Below, piece by piece: positions 44,885 to 53,204 of a stretch of 64,000 bases of DNA. The translations under genes were made by a program, and so were the position numbers. The number at the start of each line of letters is the position of its first letter. Within the stretch, counting starts at the first letter, position 1. Origin of the DNA: UBA5072 sp963822145 (lineage in GTDB: Bacteria; Bacteroidota; Bacteroidia; Bacteroidales; UBA10428); assembly GCA_963822145.1 (NCBI GenBank), contig CAWGGG010000004.1:1550001-1614000 (forward strand), written 5' to 3'. The notes below the pieces were generated by a model. That model was not told where the DNA came from and did not search any database. It worked only from the letters and a program-made list of their open reading frames with translations.

Positions 44885-45022
44885 TTGGGTTTCTTACTCA
44901 CCTTATTGGTTAGAAATACTGATTAACTGATGATTATGCAAATAAAATCGTGGCAATTTATACACTTTCTAAATAGATTATAATAATTTTTTACTGATAT
45001 TACTCTCTAATGGAGATTTTAC

Positions 45023-45030
45023 TATTTTTG
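45023..45030 (+). promoter_or_regulatory. -7 element for the HxlR gene (TATTTTTG)
   Basis: An exact TAnnTTTG lies 21 bases before the HxlR ATG; no well-spaced TTG is visible. The HxlR and precursor promoters share the 226-base divergent region, where the regulator may bind. Confidence 0.5.
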
Positions 45031-45050
45031 CTGTTTGTAATGAAAACAAC

Positions 45051-45386
45051 ATGAAAGAACTTGATTTGAATTTTCCCACCTGCCCGATCAGAAATGTGTT
45101 AAGCCGGTTTTCGGATAAATGGTCTTTGTTAATCATGGTTTTATTGCAGGCAAATGGTACGATGCGGTACAAAGATCTCAGGAAAGGCATTCCGGACATT
45201 TCACACAAGATGCTGACCAATTCCCTCAAAAAGCTGGAACAAGACCATCTTTTAACACGAATGGCCTTTGCGGAGATACCTCCGAGGGTAGAGTATTCGC
45301 TTACCGAAATGGGTAAAAGCATTATGCCTGCCATTCAAATGATGATAGAATGGGCACAGGTCAACTTTGAGGAATATACTAAGTAA
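45051..45386 (+). CDS. HxlR-family winged-helix regulator
   Basis: A 111-residue regulator with the family signature CPIRNVLSRFSDKWSLLIMVLLQANGTMRYKDLRKGIPDISHKMLTNSLKKLEQDHLL. Cys11 corresponds to the redox-active cysteine used by several HxlR proteins to sense quinones or electrophiles. It is divergent from the precursor/radical SAM/MDR genes, and one of these is a quinone-reductase-like enzyme, so regulation of that locus by electrophile stress is a reasonable guess. The regulon is inferred from position only. Confidence 0.9.
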   Translation: MKELDLNFPTCPIRNVLSRFSDKWSLLIMVLLQANGTMRYKDLRKGIPDISHKMLTNSLKKLEQDHLLTRMAFAEIPPRVEYSLTEMGKSIMPAIQMMIEWAQVNFEEYTK

Positions 45387-45840
45387 CCACAATAAAAACA
45401 ACGATTTGCGAATACCCATGTGCTTTCTTTAGTATTCATCCTGCAGTGTTCCCCCGATTGAAGGGTCAGTTTCTGCAGAGGACTTTGGTTTCCGGTAACC
45501 AGGGAGTTAATTTCAATGACGCTTATTACTTCTATCTAATGTGTAATATTGACGGGTGATTGTGGCTGTTTTGAACCGGTTACCACAATCTCCATCATGA
45601 TAATCGTAACATAAATATAAAGAGTTTTCATATCCGTTATTGGGTAGAATGAAATACTTCAAAACAAAAGGCTGTCTTATGCCTTGATTGAAGAGATTGC
45701 AAAGGTGGTTTGAAGAATTCTGTTTTGTTATAATCTGATCCTGCTAATAAAGTGAATCTTACCGTGATGTGTTGTATTAAGTATATTTATATCTTTAATT
45801 CTTTATTTATTATCTTTGGCATATATTAATTTCATAAGCC
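45387..45840. other. Intergenic region before the MetE-like gene
   Basis: This 454-base AT-rich stretch has no convincing gene. Near its 3' end is an exact -7 element (45811-45818). A 31-codon minus-strand frame (45631 to 45536) begins like a signal peptide but has no conserved continuation. Confidence 0.45.
45811..45818 (+). promoter_or_regulatory. -7 promoter element (TATCTTTG) for the MetE-like gene
   Basis: An exact match to TAnnTTTG lies 22 bases before the ATG at 45841. Transcription would start about 45825. No clear TTG at the -33 position. Confidence 0.55.
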
Positions 45841-46893
45841 ATGAAAATACCCACAGAACCCATTGGAAGTATTCCAAGGCCAGCAGAACTTGTTGAGGCA
45901 ATAAGTTCAACACACGATAAAGCTGATTTGGAAAGACTTTATGAAAAAGCTGTGTTGGACACCCTTACGGAGTTTATAAAAACCGGATCACCTGTTATTA
46001 CTGACGGAGAGCAGACCAAATCCAGTTTTGTCACCTATCCGCTGGAAGGCTTGCAGAACATTACCACTGGAGGAATGCGTATTGAATTTGATGACGGCCA
46101 TTTCCGGCAATTGCCACTGTTGACCAGCGGTCCGTTCCGTTATAGCAACTATGCAGTGCAATACCTGAGATATGCCAGGAAGAAGACACGCAGACCGTTG
46201 AAGCAGGCCATAATTTCTGCTTCTGCACTGAGTCTGATATACCCGCCGGAAGGAATTGAAGATTACTCAAAAGATACTTTTATAGTAGACCTGATCAATG
46301 AATGTGAGAAGGACATCAGGCTTTGTTTGCAGGAGGGTGCCCATAAGGTCCAGATGGATTTTACGGAGGGCAGATTATCCCTGAAACTCGATGCCTCAGG
46401 TGGTGTCCTCAGACAGTTCATCGAAATGAACAACCAGGTTTTTAACAGATTTACCGAAGAGGAGCGCAATCGGTTGGGCGTGCATGTATGCCCCGGGGGT
46501 GATCATGATGCCACACACAGTGCTGATGTCGATTACAGTAAATTCCTGCCACATCTCTTTGATCTGAATGTCAGCAACTTTTATATTCAATTTGCCAGTG
46601 AATCCGATCCTGTTAGTGTACTGGAGACCATAAAGCAAAATCTGAAGCCGCATCAGCGGGTATTCATAGGTGTTATTAATGTGATCAATCCGCGGATCGA
46701 AAGCGCTGAAGAGGTAAGGGACAGAATATTGGAAGCCGCACGGTTTATTCCGGCCAATCAGTTGGGTACTACCGATGACTGTGGTTTTTCTCCATTCTGC
46801 GATGATCTGTCAACCACCCGCCAGGTTGCCTTCGAAAAAATAAAAGCTCGGGTTGAGGGCACAAGAATGGCTGAGGAAAAGTTGTTATCCTAA
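45841..46893 (+). CDS. MetE C-terminal-domain-like (cobalamin-independent methionine synthase II family) protein
   Basis: A 350-residue single-domain TIM barrel. The start EPIGSIPRPAELVEAIS and the first-strand VITDGEQTKSS are like short archaeal-type MetE proteins. Zinc-ligand candidates are GVHVCPGGDHD (His and Cys), the FASES segment (Glu) and TTDDCGFSPF (Cys). Full-length MetE has about 750 residues with a second half that binds folate; this short type lacks it. The true methyl donor may be another corrinoid protein or small molecule. It is transcribed alone from the adjacent promoter. Confidence 0.8.
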   Translation: MKIPTEPIGSIPRPAELVEAISSTHDKADLERLYEKAVLDTLTEFIKTGSPVITDGEQTKSSFVTYPLEGLQNITTGGMRIEFDDGHFRQLPLLTSGPFRYSNYAVQYLRYARKKTRRPLKQAIISASALSLIYPPEGIEDYSKDTFIVDLINECEKDIRLCLQEGAHKVQMDFTEGRLSLKLDASGGVLRQFIEMNNQVFNRFTEEERNRLGVHVCPGGDHDATHSADVDYSKFLPHLFDLNVSNFYIQFASESDPVSVLETIKQNLKPHQRVFIGVINVINPRIESAEEVRDRILEAARFIPANQLGTTDDCGFSPFCDDLSTTRQVAFEKIKARVEGTRMAEEKLLS

Positions 46894-46951
46894 GTGTTAA
46901 CCCCTGCAGGCCTTATATATTTTGTGTAATTTTATCGAAACAAAATATATA

Positions 46952-47722
46952 ATGAATAAAGAAGAGCTGCTTGAAATCAATGATATAGGCTCCATTCTTC
47001 TGGAAATCGGAACCTTGCTCATGAGTTCAGGCGCTACTACAAGCAGGGTGCGCAATACGGTTCACCGCATATCTGAGGCCCTTGGTTACAAAACCAGCAT
47101 GCTGATTACCAACAGGGCAATTACCCTTTCGATCAGTGATAAAAGTGAACAGCATTTTTTTAACAGTCTGAAACGTACATCACCGCATGGGGTCAACTTT
47201 AAGGTTGTATCCGGAATCAGTCGTATGAGCTGGCGTGTGGTGGATGAAAAATGGGCACCCGATCAGATCAGGGCGGAACTGGACCGGCTGACCTCACTCC
47301 CCCATTACCCAAAGCTCCTGGTGCTTTCGCTGGTTGGACTTGCAGGGGCATCATTTTGCAGGCTGTTTGGAGGCAGTGTTCTGGAAATGGCCGTTACTTT
47401 TCTGGCTACTTTTGTTGGTTTATGGGTGCGACAGGAAGCGGTTATAAAGCAATTTAATCCCTATCTCTGCGTATTCTTTGCCTCATTTGCAGCTTCGATG
47501 ATTTCCGGGTTGTTCAGTAAAATGGGTGTCGGAAACACCATGGAGCATGCCTTTACCGCCTCAGTTCTGTTTTTAATACCCGGTGTCCCGCTTATTAATT
47601 CCTTTTCCGACCTGATAGATGACAATATCCTGAACGGTGTGGTAAGGGGTATAAACGGATTGCTGATTGCATTTGCCATTGCTTTGGGACTAATGGGCGC
47701 CATGATGATATACAGGTTTTAA
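46952..47722 (+). CDS. Threonine/serine exporter, ThrE N-terminal (YjjP-type) subunit
   Basis: The 256-residue product is taken from the ATG at 46952 (MNKEELLEINDIGSILLEIGTLL), as the ten extra N-terminal residues of the longer frame are not conserved. It has the SSGATTSRVRNTVHRISEALG start of the ThrE soluble domain, then five hydrophobic helices. With the next gene it makes the two-part exporter for threonine or serine, called YjjP/YjjB in E. coli. The second gene begins two bases after this stop. Confidence 0.88.
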   Translation: MNKEELLEINDIGSILLEIGTLLMSSGATTSRVRNTVHRISEALGYKTSMLITNRAITLSISDKSEQHFFNSLKRTSPHGVNFKVVSGISRMSWRVVDEKWAPDQIRAELDRLTSLPHYPKLLVLSLVGLAGASFCRLFGGSVLEMAVTFLATFVGLWVRQEAVIKQFNPYLCVFFASFAASMISGLFSKMGVGNTMEHAFTASVLFLIPGVPLINSFSDLIDDNILNGVVRGINGLLIAFAIALGLMGAMMIYRF

Positions 47723-47724
47723 TC

Positions 47725-48237
47725 ATGGAAGCATTAAAATTTCTCGAAAACGGTATCTGGTTTGGTTTTGCGGCCATCGGATTTGCTATACTCTTCAATG
47801 TTCCCCAACGATCCCTTTTTATGATTTGGCTGTTGGCCGCTTTGGGCGGACTCACCAAATTGTTCCTCGTACAGATGAGCATCAATATTGTTCTGTCATC
47901 ATTCGCAGGAGCATCACTGATCGGGATACTTAGCATACCTGCAGCTCATAATAAGCATGCGCCACCACTGGTTTTTGCCATCCCGGCCGTAATACCCATG
48001 GTTCCCGGAGTATTCTTCTACCAGATGATCCTGGGTCTGATGCTTTTGTCCGGCGATCATGCAGATATCAAAAATTCCCAGGTTTTGTCTGAAACTGTTA
48101 ACTATGGTTTAAAAGTACTCTTTATCATGATTTCACTGGCTGTTGGTGTGGCCATCCCCACGCTGCTCACCCGTAAAAGCTCTGCTAAACACATCAAGAT
48201 CTGGAAGAAGAGAGATGCAAAAACAAATGCCGGTTAA
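47725..48237 (+). CDS. Threonine/serine exporter, ThrE C-terminal (YjjB/DUF3815-type) subunit
   Basis: A 170-residue membrane protein with about five helices (GIWFGFAAIGFAILFNVP, LSSFAGASLIGILSIPAAH, FAIPAVIPMVPGVFFYQMI). The AIPAVIPMVPG motif is the usual one of the family. It completes the exporter together with the preceding gene. A lipocalin-like lipoprotein gene converges from 48253. Confidence 0.88.
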   Translation: MEALKFLENGIWFGFAAIGFAILFNVPQRSLFMIWLLAALGGLTKLFLVQMSINIVLSSFAGASLIGILSIPAAHNKHAPPLVFAIPAVIPMVPGVFFYQMILGLMLLSGDHADIKNSQVLSETVNYGLKVLFIMISLAVGVAIPTLLTRKSSAKHIKIWKKRDAKTNAG

Positions 48238-48252
48238 TGAAGAAAACCGAAA

Positions 48253-48696
48253 TCAGTTCTTCTCAAACGTCAGGTAATCCGAACTGCCATCCCCTCCACT
48301 GACATGGATCAATTCTAAGGTAGTATTGCTTTGGCTGACAATATTCCAGTCTTCACTCAGTTCGGCAAAACCGGCAGGAGCGGCGAATGCAATATTGAAA
48401 TCAGGATCTTCCGGGCTGTCATCACCCGGATTGCCGTTCACCACGCTCCAGGTTCCGGTGTAAGTATTGATGCCATTACTGGCGGTCAATACATTGTTGT
48501 TGCCAAAGGTAAAACCATAACCTTCAAAGTCACCCGTTACTTCCATGTCGTTATGATAAAAATAAGTGATACTCCAGGTCCCGTCAGATACCTGATCTAC
48601 AAGGTCCTGGTTTGGAGTTGTTGCATCGTCATCCTTCGAACAGGAAACTATTACCGTCGCAGCAAAGACGGTTAGGATCAAAGATAATTTCATCAT
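48253..48696 (-). CDS. Lipocalin-like lipoprotein
   Basis: The 147-residue product has a lipobox (ATVIVSC, Cys19) and a linker SKDDDATTPNQ. The mature domain (SDGTWSITYFYHNDMEVTGDFEGYGFTF, NTYTGTWSVV, SQSNTTLELIHVSGGDGSSDYLTFEK) is like lipocalin_5/DUF5004-type small beta-barrels of Bacteroidota. It is probably surface-lipidated. Ligand unknown. Confidence 0.75.
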   Translation of the reverse strand: MMKLSLILTVFAATVIVSCSKDDDATTPNQDLVDQVSDGTWSITYFYHNDMEVTGDFEGYGFTFGNNNVLTASNGINTYTGTWSVVNGNPGDDSPEDPDFNIAFAAPAGFAELSEDWNIVSQSNTTLELIHVSGGDGSSDYLTFEKN

Positions 48697-48811
48697 TGTT
48701 GGTGTTTACGTGTTATAACAGATATTTGCATCTTTTGTTCTTATTTATGATAAAGTTCTTATATGAATCCTGGTGGAAGGGATATTGCGGCGGTCTAACA
48801 AAAGTTTGTAT

Positions 48812-48850
48812 TTTCTTTTGAAACTTTATTTACTTTCATTTGAAATTTTC
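48812..48850 (+). promoter_or_regulatory. TTTC/GAAA repeats, likely DeoR-type operator of the GRE operon
   Basis: Three TTTC/GAAA inverted pairs follow one another: TTTCTTTTGAAA (48812-48823), TTTCATTTGAAA (48834-48845) and GAAATTTTC (48842-48850). They lie directly before the promoter at 48851. DeoR-family repressors such as AgaR and LacR use tandem TTTC-rich sites, and the DeoR gene is in the same operon. Binding is inferred. Confidence 0.5.
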
Positions 48851-48881
48851 TTGACTTTTTTATGAAAATATATTATATTTG
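48851..48881 (+). promoter_or_regulatory. Promoter of the glycyl radical enzyme operon (TTG-N20-TATATTTG)
   Basis: TTG at 48851-48853 and an exact TATATTTG at 48874-48881 with 20 bases between. Predicted start of transcription is about 48889, so the TTG codon at 48890 would be leaderless and ATG 48923 is the more likely start. Confidence 0.75.
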
Positions 48882-48922
48882 CTTCGTAATTGACAGGGAT
48901 AGATCCATTCAGCGGCAGATCC

Positions 48923-49813
48923 ATGATATTCAACATTCAGCGGTTTTCCACACATGACGGCTCAGGGATCAGGACCATCATCTTCTACAAGGGATGTCCC
49001 CTTCGCTGTCATTGGTGCTGCAACCCCGAAAGCCAGTCATCCGGACCTGACATCCTGTTTGACAGGAGGATCTGCAAACACTTTGGCGACTGTATGAAAG
49101 TAAATGAAAATGCCGTTACGCTAAACAACAATGAAATACAGCTCAATCGTTCAGCCATTTCCAATCCTGAAATTTTCAGGAGAATTTGCGTTGCTAAAGC
49201 ACTGACAGTAGCCGGCGAGGACAAAAGTCCGGAGGATCTTCTGGCAGAAATTGAGAAGGACGTTCCCTTTTACCTGCAGAGTGGCGGAGGGGTAACGCTT
49301 TCCGGCGGAGAGCCCCTTTCTCAGGGGCAGGAAGTTGTGATTCTTTTGCAGGATCTGCAAAAAAAAGGCGTTGACGTATCGGTTGAAACCAGTCTTCATG
49401 TTACCTGGAAAGAAGTGGAGCGATGCCTGGGTCTGGTTGGTACTTTTCTGGTAGATCTGAAACATACCGACAAGGATAAATTCCGATACTACACCCGGGG
49501 GAAAATTAATCTGGTGATGGATAACCTCAGGAAGCTTGCAGCCACACGGAGCAACATAATCATCCGGATCCCGGTGATACCCGGATTTAATCATTCAGAA
49601 AATGAAATGAAGCAGATCATCGATTTTGTGGTTTCCCTGGATCACATTGCGGAGATTCACTTTATCCCCTATCATAACCTGGGTATTGAAAAATACAGCA
49701 TGCTGGGGATGGATTACGTTTTTGGTTATAAAAAACCGGTTGATCCTGCTGAATTGACCGGTTACATCAATTATGCACACAGTAAAGGATTTAAAACAAA
49801 AATTGGAGGATAA
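48923..49813 (+). CDS. Glycyl-radical enzyme activating protein (radical SAM)
   Basis: A 296-residue radical SAM protein. MIFNIQRFSTHDGSGIRT is the family start with the usual Pro of HDGPGIRT changed to Ser, and KGCPLRCHWC is the [4Fe-4S] motif. It then has the GGVTLSGGEPLSQ element and the VDLKHTD strand. It installs the glycyl radical on the enzyme encoded next. The extra ferredoxin-like cluster region that most such proteins have is degenerate: only ICKHFGDC and RRIC remain, too few cysteines for two clusters. An alternative TTG start at 48890 adds 11 residues. Confidence 0.92.
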   Translation: MIFNIQRFSTHDGSGIRTIIFYKGCPLRCHWCCNPESQSSGPDILFDRRICKHFGDCMKVNENAVTLNNNEIQLNRSAISNPEIFRRICVAKALTVAGEDKSPEDLLAEIEKDVPFYLQSGGGVTLSGGEPLSQGQEVVILLQDLQKKGVDVSVETSLHVTWKEVERCLGLVGTFLVDLKHTDKDKFRYYTRGKINLVMDNLRKLAATRSNIIIRIPVIPGFNHSENEMKQIIDFVVSLDHIAEIHFIPYHNLGIEKYSMLGMDYVFGYKKPVDPAELTGYINYAHSKGFKTKIGG

Positions 49814-49814
49814 G

Positions 49815-52229
49815 ATGCTGGTCATGGAAAAACAGCAGGCTGTTTCTGAAAGAATAGCCTCAATGCGCGAAAAGGTATTGCGAGCCAAACCTTCCATTTG
49901 TACTGAAAGGGCAAAATTTTATACCGAAGCCTATCAGGAGCACGAGGACCAGCCTGTGATCATCAAACGTGCCCATGCCCTTGAAAAGACCCTCAGGAAC
50001 ATGACCATTTTTATCGAGGAAGGTGAACTGATCGTAGGCAACCAGTCTTCACAACACCGTGCCGCTCCCATCTTTCCGGAGTATGCCGTGGACTGGCTGC
50101 CCAAGGAGATGGATGAACTGGATAAACGTCCGGGTGATGCTTTCTTTATCACTGAAACGCATAAAAAAGAACTGGTTGAAATTGCAGCCTGGTGGAAGGG
50201 GAAAGTCCTGTATGACAAAGGCAGGGCCATGATGTCTCAGGAATTGCGGGACATTCAGGATGCCGCCATCATAAAGGCCACAGGCAATCTCACCTCCGGG
50301 GATGCCCATATTGCAGTTGATTTCTACAAAATCCTTTCGGCCGGTCTGGATGGCTATCTTACGGAGGTTAAACATTACCATCAGCAGGTAAAGAGATATG
50401 AAGTGGATGGCATCCGGAAGGATCACTTTTACACCGCCCTTACCATAAGCCTGGAGGCCTTTCAGCATTTTATCAGGCGATACCAGGATCTGGCCAGGTC
50501 GATGAGTTTGGAGGAGCCTTATGGGGAGCGCAAAAGGGAACTTCTGACCATCAGCAGAAACTGTGAAATCATTGCCGGAAAAGTTCCGGAAAACTTCTAC
50601 CAGGCTTTGCAGCTGGTTTACTTTGTGCAGCTGGTCCTTCAGATTGAAAGTAACGGTCATTCTGTTTCCCTGGGCAGGCTTGACCAATACCTCTACCCGT
50701 TCTTCAACAGGGATATGCAACAGGGTATCATCACCCACGAATTCGCTTCAGAATTACTGGAGAATACCTGGATCAAACTTCTCACCATCAATAAAATAAG
50801 GCCATGGGCCCATACCCGGTTTTCCGCGGGCGGTCCCCTTTACCAGAACGTGACCATCGGGGGACAGACCGAAGACGGGCGGGATGCAGTGAATTCCCTG
50901 AGCTTCCTGATTCTTGAGTCCGTGGGCAAGATGCGGCTTACCCAACCCAACCTGTCGGTCAGGTTTCATAAGAACATCAGCGAAACCTTCCTGATGGAAT
51001 GCATCCGGGTTATCGAAATGGGTTTTGGGATGCCCGCCTTCAATAACGACGAAATCGTGATCCCCGAATTGATCGGGCTCGGTGTGGAAAAAGAAGATGC
51101 CTATAATTACTCAGCTATTGGCTGCATTGAGATAGCAGTTCCCGGGAAGTGGGGCTACCGCTGCACAGGAATGAGTTTCCTGAATATGATGCGGGTATTT
51201 CTGGCCTCGCTTTATGACGGTCTGGATAAATATTCCGGAAAGACCTTTTGCAAAGGACTTGGTAACTTTGTTGACTTCAGTTCATTCGAGGATGTATTCA
51301 GCGCATGGCAGCAACAGATCAGGTTTTATACCGGGAAGACCGTTGAAGTGGATGCGGCAGTGGACACGGCCATTGAAGAATATGTGCCGGATATTCTTTG
51401 TTCTGCTTTTGTGGACAATTGTATCAGCAAAGGTAAAACCATCAAGGAAGGCGGATCAAAATACGATTTCATTTCGGGTTTGCAGGTGGGGATCGCCAAC
51501 CTGGGAAATTCGATGGCAGCCATCAAAAAGCTGGTGTTCGAAGAAAAACGAATATCCAAACAGCAGCTTATGGATGCGATCGAGAGTGATTTTGCCGGAC
51601 AGGAAGGTGAGAAAATCAGGCACCTGCTGCTCAATTTTGCTCCAAAGTACGGCAACGATGACGACTATGTAGACCTTTTGCTGAAAGATGCCTATATGGA
51701 ATTTATCCGGGAACTCGACCAGTATCATACCACCCGTTTTAACCGGGGACCCATCGGATGCAAGTATTATGCAGGCACCTCGAGCATATCCGCCAATGTG
51801 CCGAATGGTTCGGTGGTGCCGGCCACACCCGATGGCAGGAAAGCCTATACACCAGTAGCTGAGGGAAGTTCACCCGCATCCGGAACCGATATCCTGGGCC
51901 CCACAGCCGTCTTCAAATCGGTGTCCAAACTGCCCACCGGTAAGATCATGGGCGGGGTATTGCTGAATCAGAAACTTTCTCCTGCCACCATTAGAAGTGA
52001 TTCGGACAAACTGAAACTGATTGCCATGCTCAGGACGTTTTTTGCAGATTTGAAAGGCTGGCATGTACAATACAATATTGTTTCGAGGGAAACCCTGCTG
52101 GCTGCGAAAAGAGAACCGGAAAAATACCGTGATCTTATTGTGCGGGTTGCCGGATATTGTGCCTTTTTTACTACCTTGTCACCTGATACACAAGACGACA
52201 TTATCGCGCGAACAGAACAATCCCTTTAA
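49815..52229 (+). CDS. Glycyl radical enzyme of the PFL2/dehydratase type
   Basis: An 804-residue enzyme with a strong RBS (GGAGGA) five bases before ATG 49815; the ORF starting at 49773 overlaps the activase. The active-site Cys437-x-Glu439 (AIGCIE) is shared by GRE dehydratases and C-C/C-O lyases such as glycerol dehydratase and choline TMA-lyase; true pyruvate formate-lyase has two adjacent Cys instead. The radical site is Gly780 in RVAGYC. Substrate is not clear: the downstream ROK kinase suggests a sugar phosphate. One described GRE class opens 1,5-anhydroglucitol 6-phosphate, which would fit, but specific residues were not checked. Confidence 0.9.
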   Translation: MLVMEKQQAVSERIASMREKVLRAKPSICTERAKFYTEAYQEHEDQPVIIKRAHALEKTLRNMTIFIEEGELIVGNQSSQHRAAPIFPEYAVDWLPKEMDELDKRPGDAFFITETHKKELVEIAAWWKGKVLYDKGRAMMSQELRDIQDAAIIKATGNLTSGDAHIAVDFYKILSAGLDGYLTEVKHYHQQVKRYEVDGIRKDHFYTALTISLEAFQHFIRRYQDLARSMSLEEPYGERKRELLTISRNCEIIAGKVPENFYQALQLVYFVQLVLQIESNGHSVSLGRLDQYLYPFFNRDMQQGIITHEFASELLENTWIKLLTINKIRPWAHTRFSAGGPLYQNVTIGGQTEDGRDAVNSLSFLILESVGKMRLTQPNLSVRFHKNISETFLMECIRVIEMGFGMPAFNNDEIVIPELIGLGVEKEDAYNYSAIGCIEIAVPGKWGYRCTGMSFLNMMRVFLASLYDGLDKYSGKTFCKGLGNFVDFSSFEDVFSAWQQQIRFYTGKTVEVDAAVDTAIEEYVPDILCSAFVDNCISKGKTIKEGGSKYDFISGLQVGIANLGNSMAAIKKLVFEEKRISKQQLMDAIESDFAGQEGEKIRHLLLNFAPKYGNDDDYVDLLLKDAYMEFIRELDQYHTTRFNRGPIGCKYYAGTSSISANVPNGSVVPATPDGRKAYTPVAEGSSPASGTDILGPTAVFKSVSKLPTGKIMGGVLLNQKLSPATIRSDSDKLKLIAMLRTFFADLKGWHVQYNIVSRETLLAAKREPEKYRDLIVRVAGYCAFFTTLSPDTQDDIIARTEQSL

Positions 52230-52238
52230 AATCCTCAT

Positions 52239-53204
52239 ATGAAAAAACTCCTCTGCGGCGTCGACATCGGAGGCACAAAACTCTCCACGGCCCTGGTCCG
52301 GATGGATGGCAGCATACTGGATAAATGCATCGACTGCGATCATGTGGATAAACCGGAAAAAGAGCTGGTCGGACAGATAACAGGCAACATCAGAAGGCTG
52401 ATCCGTAAAAACGGACTGGAGGAATCCGACCTGCTGGGTATCGGAATTGGCTGCGCCGGACATATCCGGTTCAGGGACGGCGTGATCATTACAACATCCA
52501 ACCTGAAAGGCTACAAGGACTATCCTCTGCGTGACGCTGTGCAGGAAAACTTCAGCATCCCGGTCGTCCTGGATAATGACGCCAACGCCCAGGCTTTCGG
52601 GGAGTTTAAATTCGGTGCAGGAAAGGATTACGACAGCATGGTCTTTCTGACCATCAGCACGGGCATTGGCGCGGGCATTATTATCAACAACAGGCTTTAC
52701 AGGGGATTAACCGGAACTGCCGGGGAATTTGGTCATACCATCGTGAGTCCCGACAGCGAACTGGTATGCACCTGTGGAAACCGGGGCTGTCTGATGGCGG
52801 TTGCCTGTGGTATGGCGCTCCCCCATCTATTCAGGAAGAAGATTGCAGCAGGCGGTGTCACCAAACTTGATCTTCCTGCCGGTTTTGATTTTACCGGGGT
52901 CGACGGGAAGCTGTTAAAACAGGGACTGGACCTGGATGATCCTGTTTCGAAGGCCATTATCCTCGACAGCGGTTACTACGTGGGTATAGGGGTTTACAAC
53001 ATCTTCCAGTCGCTGAATCCACCGCTTGTCGTTTTGGGAGGAGGCCTGCTCAGCTGGGGCGACTTCTACCTGGAACAAATTAAAAAGACATTTTATGAAC
53101 TGGCAAGGGATATGATCTTCGATCCTTTTGATATAGCGGTCTCAAAGATCGGTCCGGATGTTGGGGTAATCGGTGCGGCCTCCCTGGCCCTCGAGCTATG
53201 CTGA
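52239..53204 (+). CDS. ROK family sugar kinase
   Basis: A 321-residue kinase fold: CGVDIGGTKLSTAL (phosphate loop), IPVVLDNDANAQAFGEF (catalytic Asp114 of DNDAN) and EFGHTIVSPDSELVCTCGNRGC, the zinc site (His166, Cys177, Cys179, Cys184). The Glu that usually follows GCL is Met186 here, and that Glu normally contacts the sugar, so the substrate may differ from glucose or N-acetylglucosamine. It follows the GRE by nine bases and overlaps the DeoR gene by seven, so it is in the same operon. It probably makes the GRE substrate or consumes its product. Confidence 0.88.
   Translation: MKKLLCGVDIGGTKLSTALVRMDGSILDKCIDCDHVDKPEKELVGQITGNIRRLIRKNGLEESDLLGIGIGCAGHIRFRDGVIITTSNLKGYKDYPLRDAVQENFSIPVVLDNDANAQAFGEFKFGAGKDYDSMVFLTISTGIGAGIIINNRLYRGLTGTAGEFGHTIVSPDSELVCTCGNRGCLMAVACGMALPHLFRKKIAAGGVTKLDLPAGFDFTGVDGKLLKQGLDLDDPVSKAIILDSGYYVGIGVYNIFQSLNPPLVVLGGGLLSWGDFYLEQIKKTFYELARDMIFDPFDIAVSKIGPDVGVIGAASLALELC

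Noticed and set aside
45536..45631. 31-codon minus-strand ORF starting like a signal peptide
   Set aside because: Too short and with no conserved continuation; may be a decayed gene start.
48890..48925. TTG start for the activase at 48890
   Set aside because: The predicted transcription start is at about the same base, leaving no leader; ATG 48923 fits better.
49773..49814. Earlier start of the glycyl radical enzyme at 49773
   Set aside because: It overlaps the activase gene and lacks an RBS, while ATG 49815 has GGAGGA before it.
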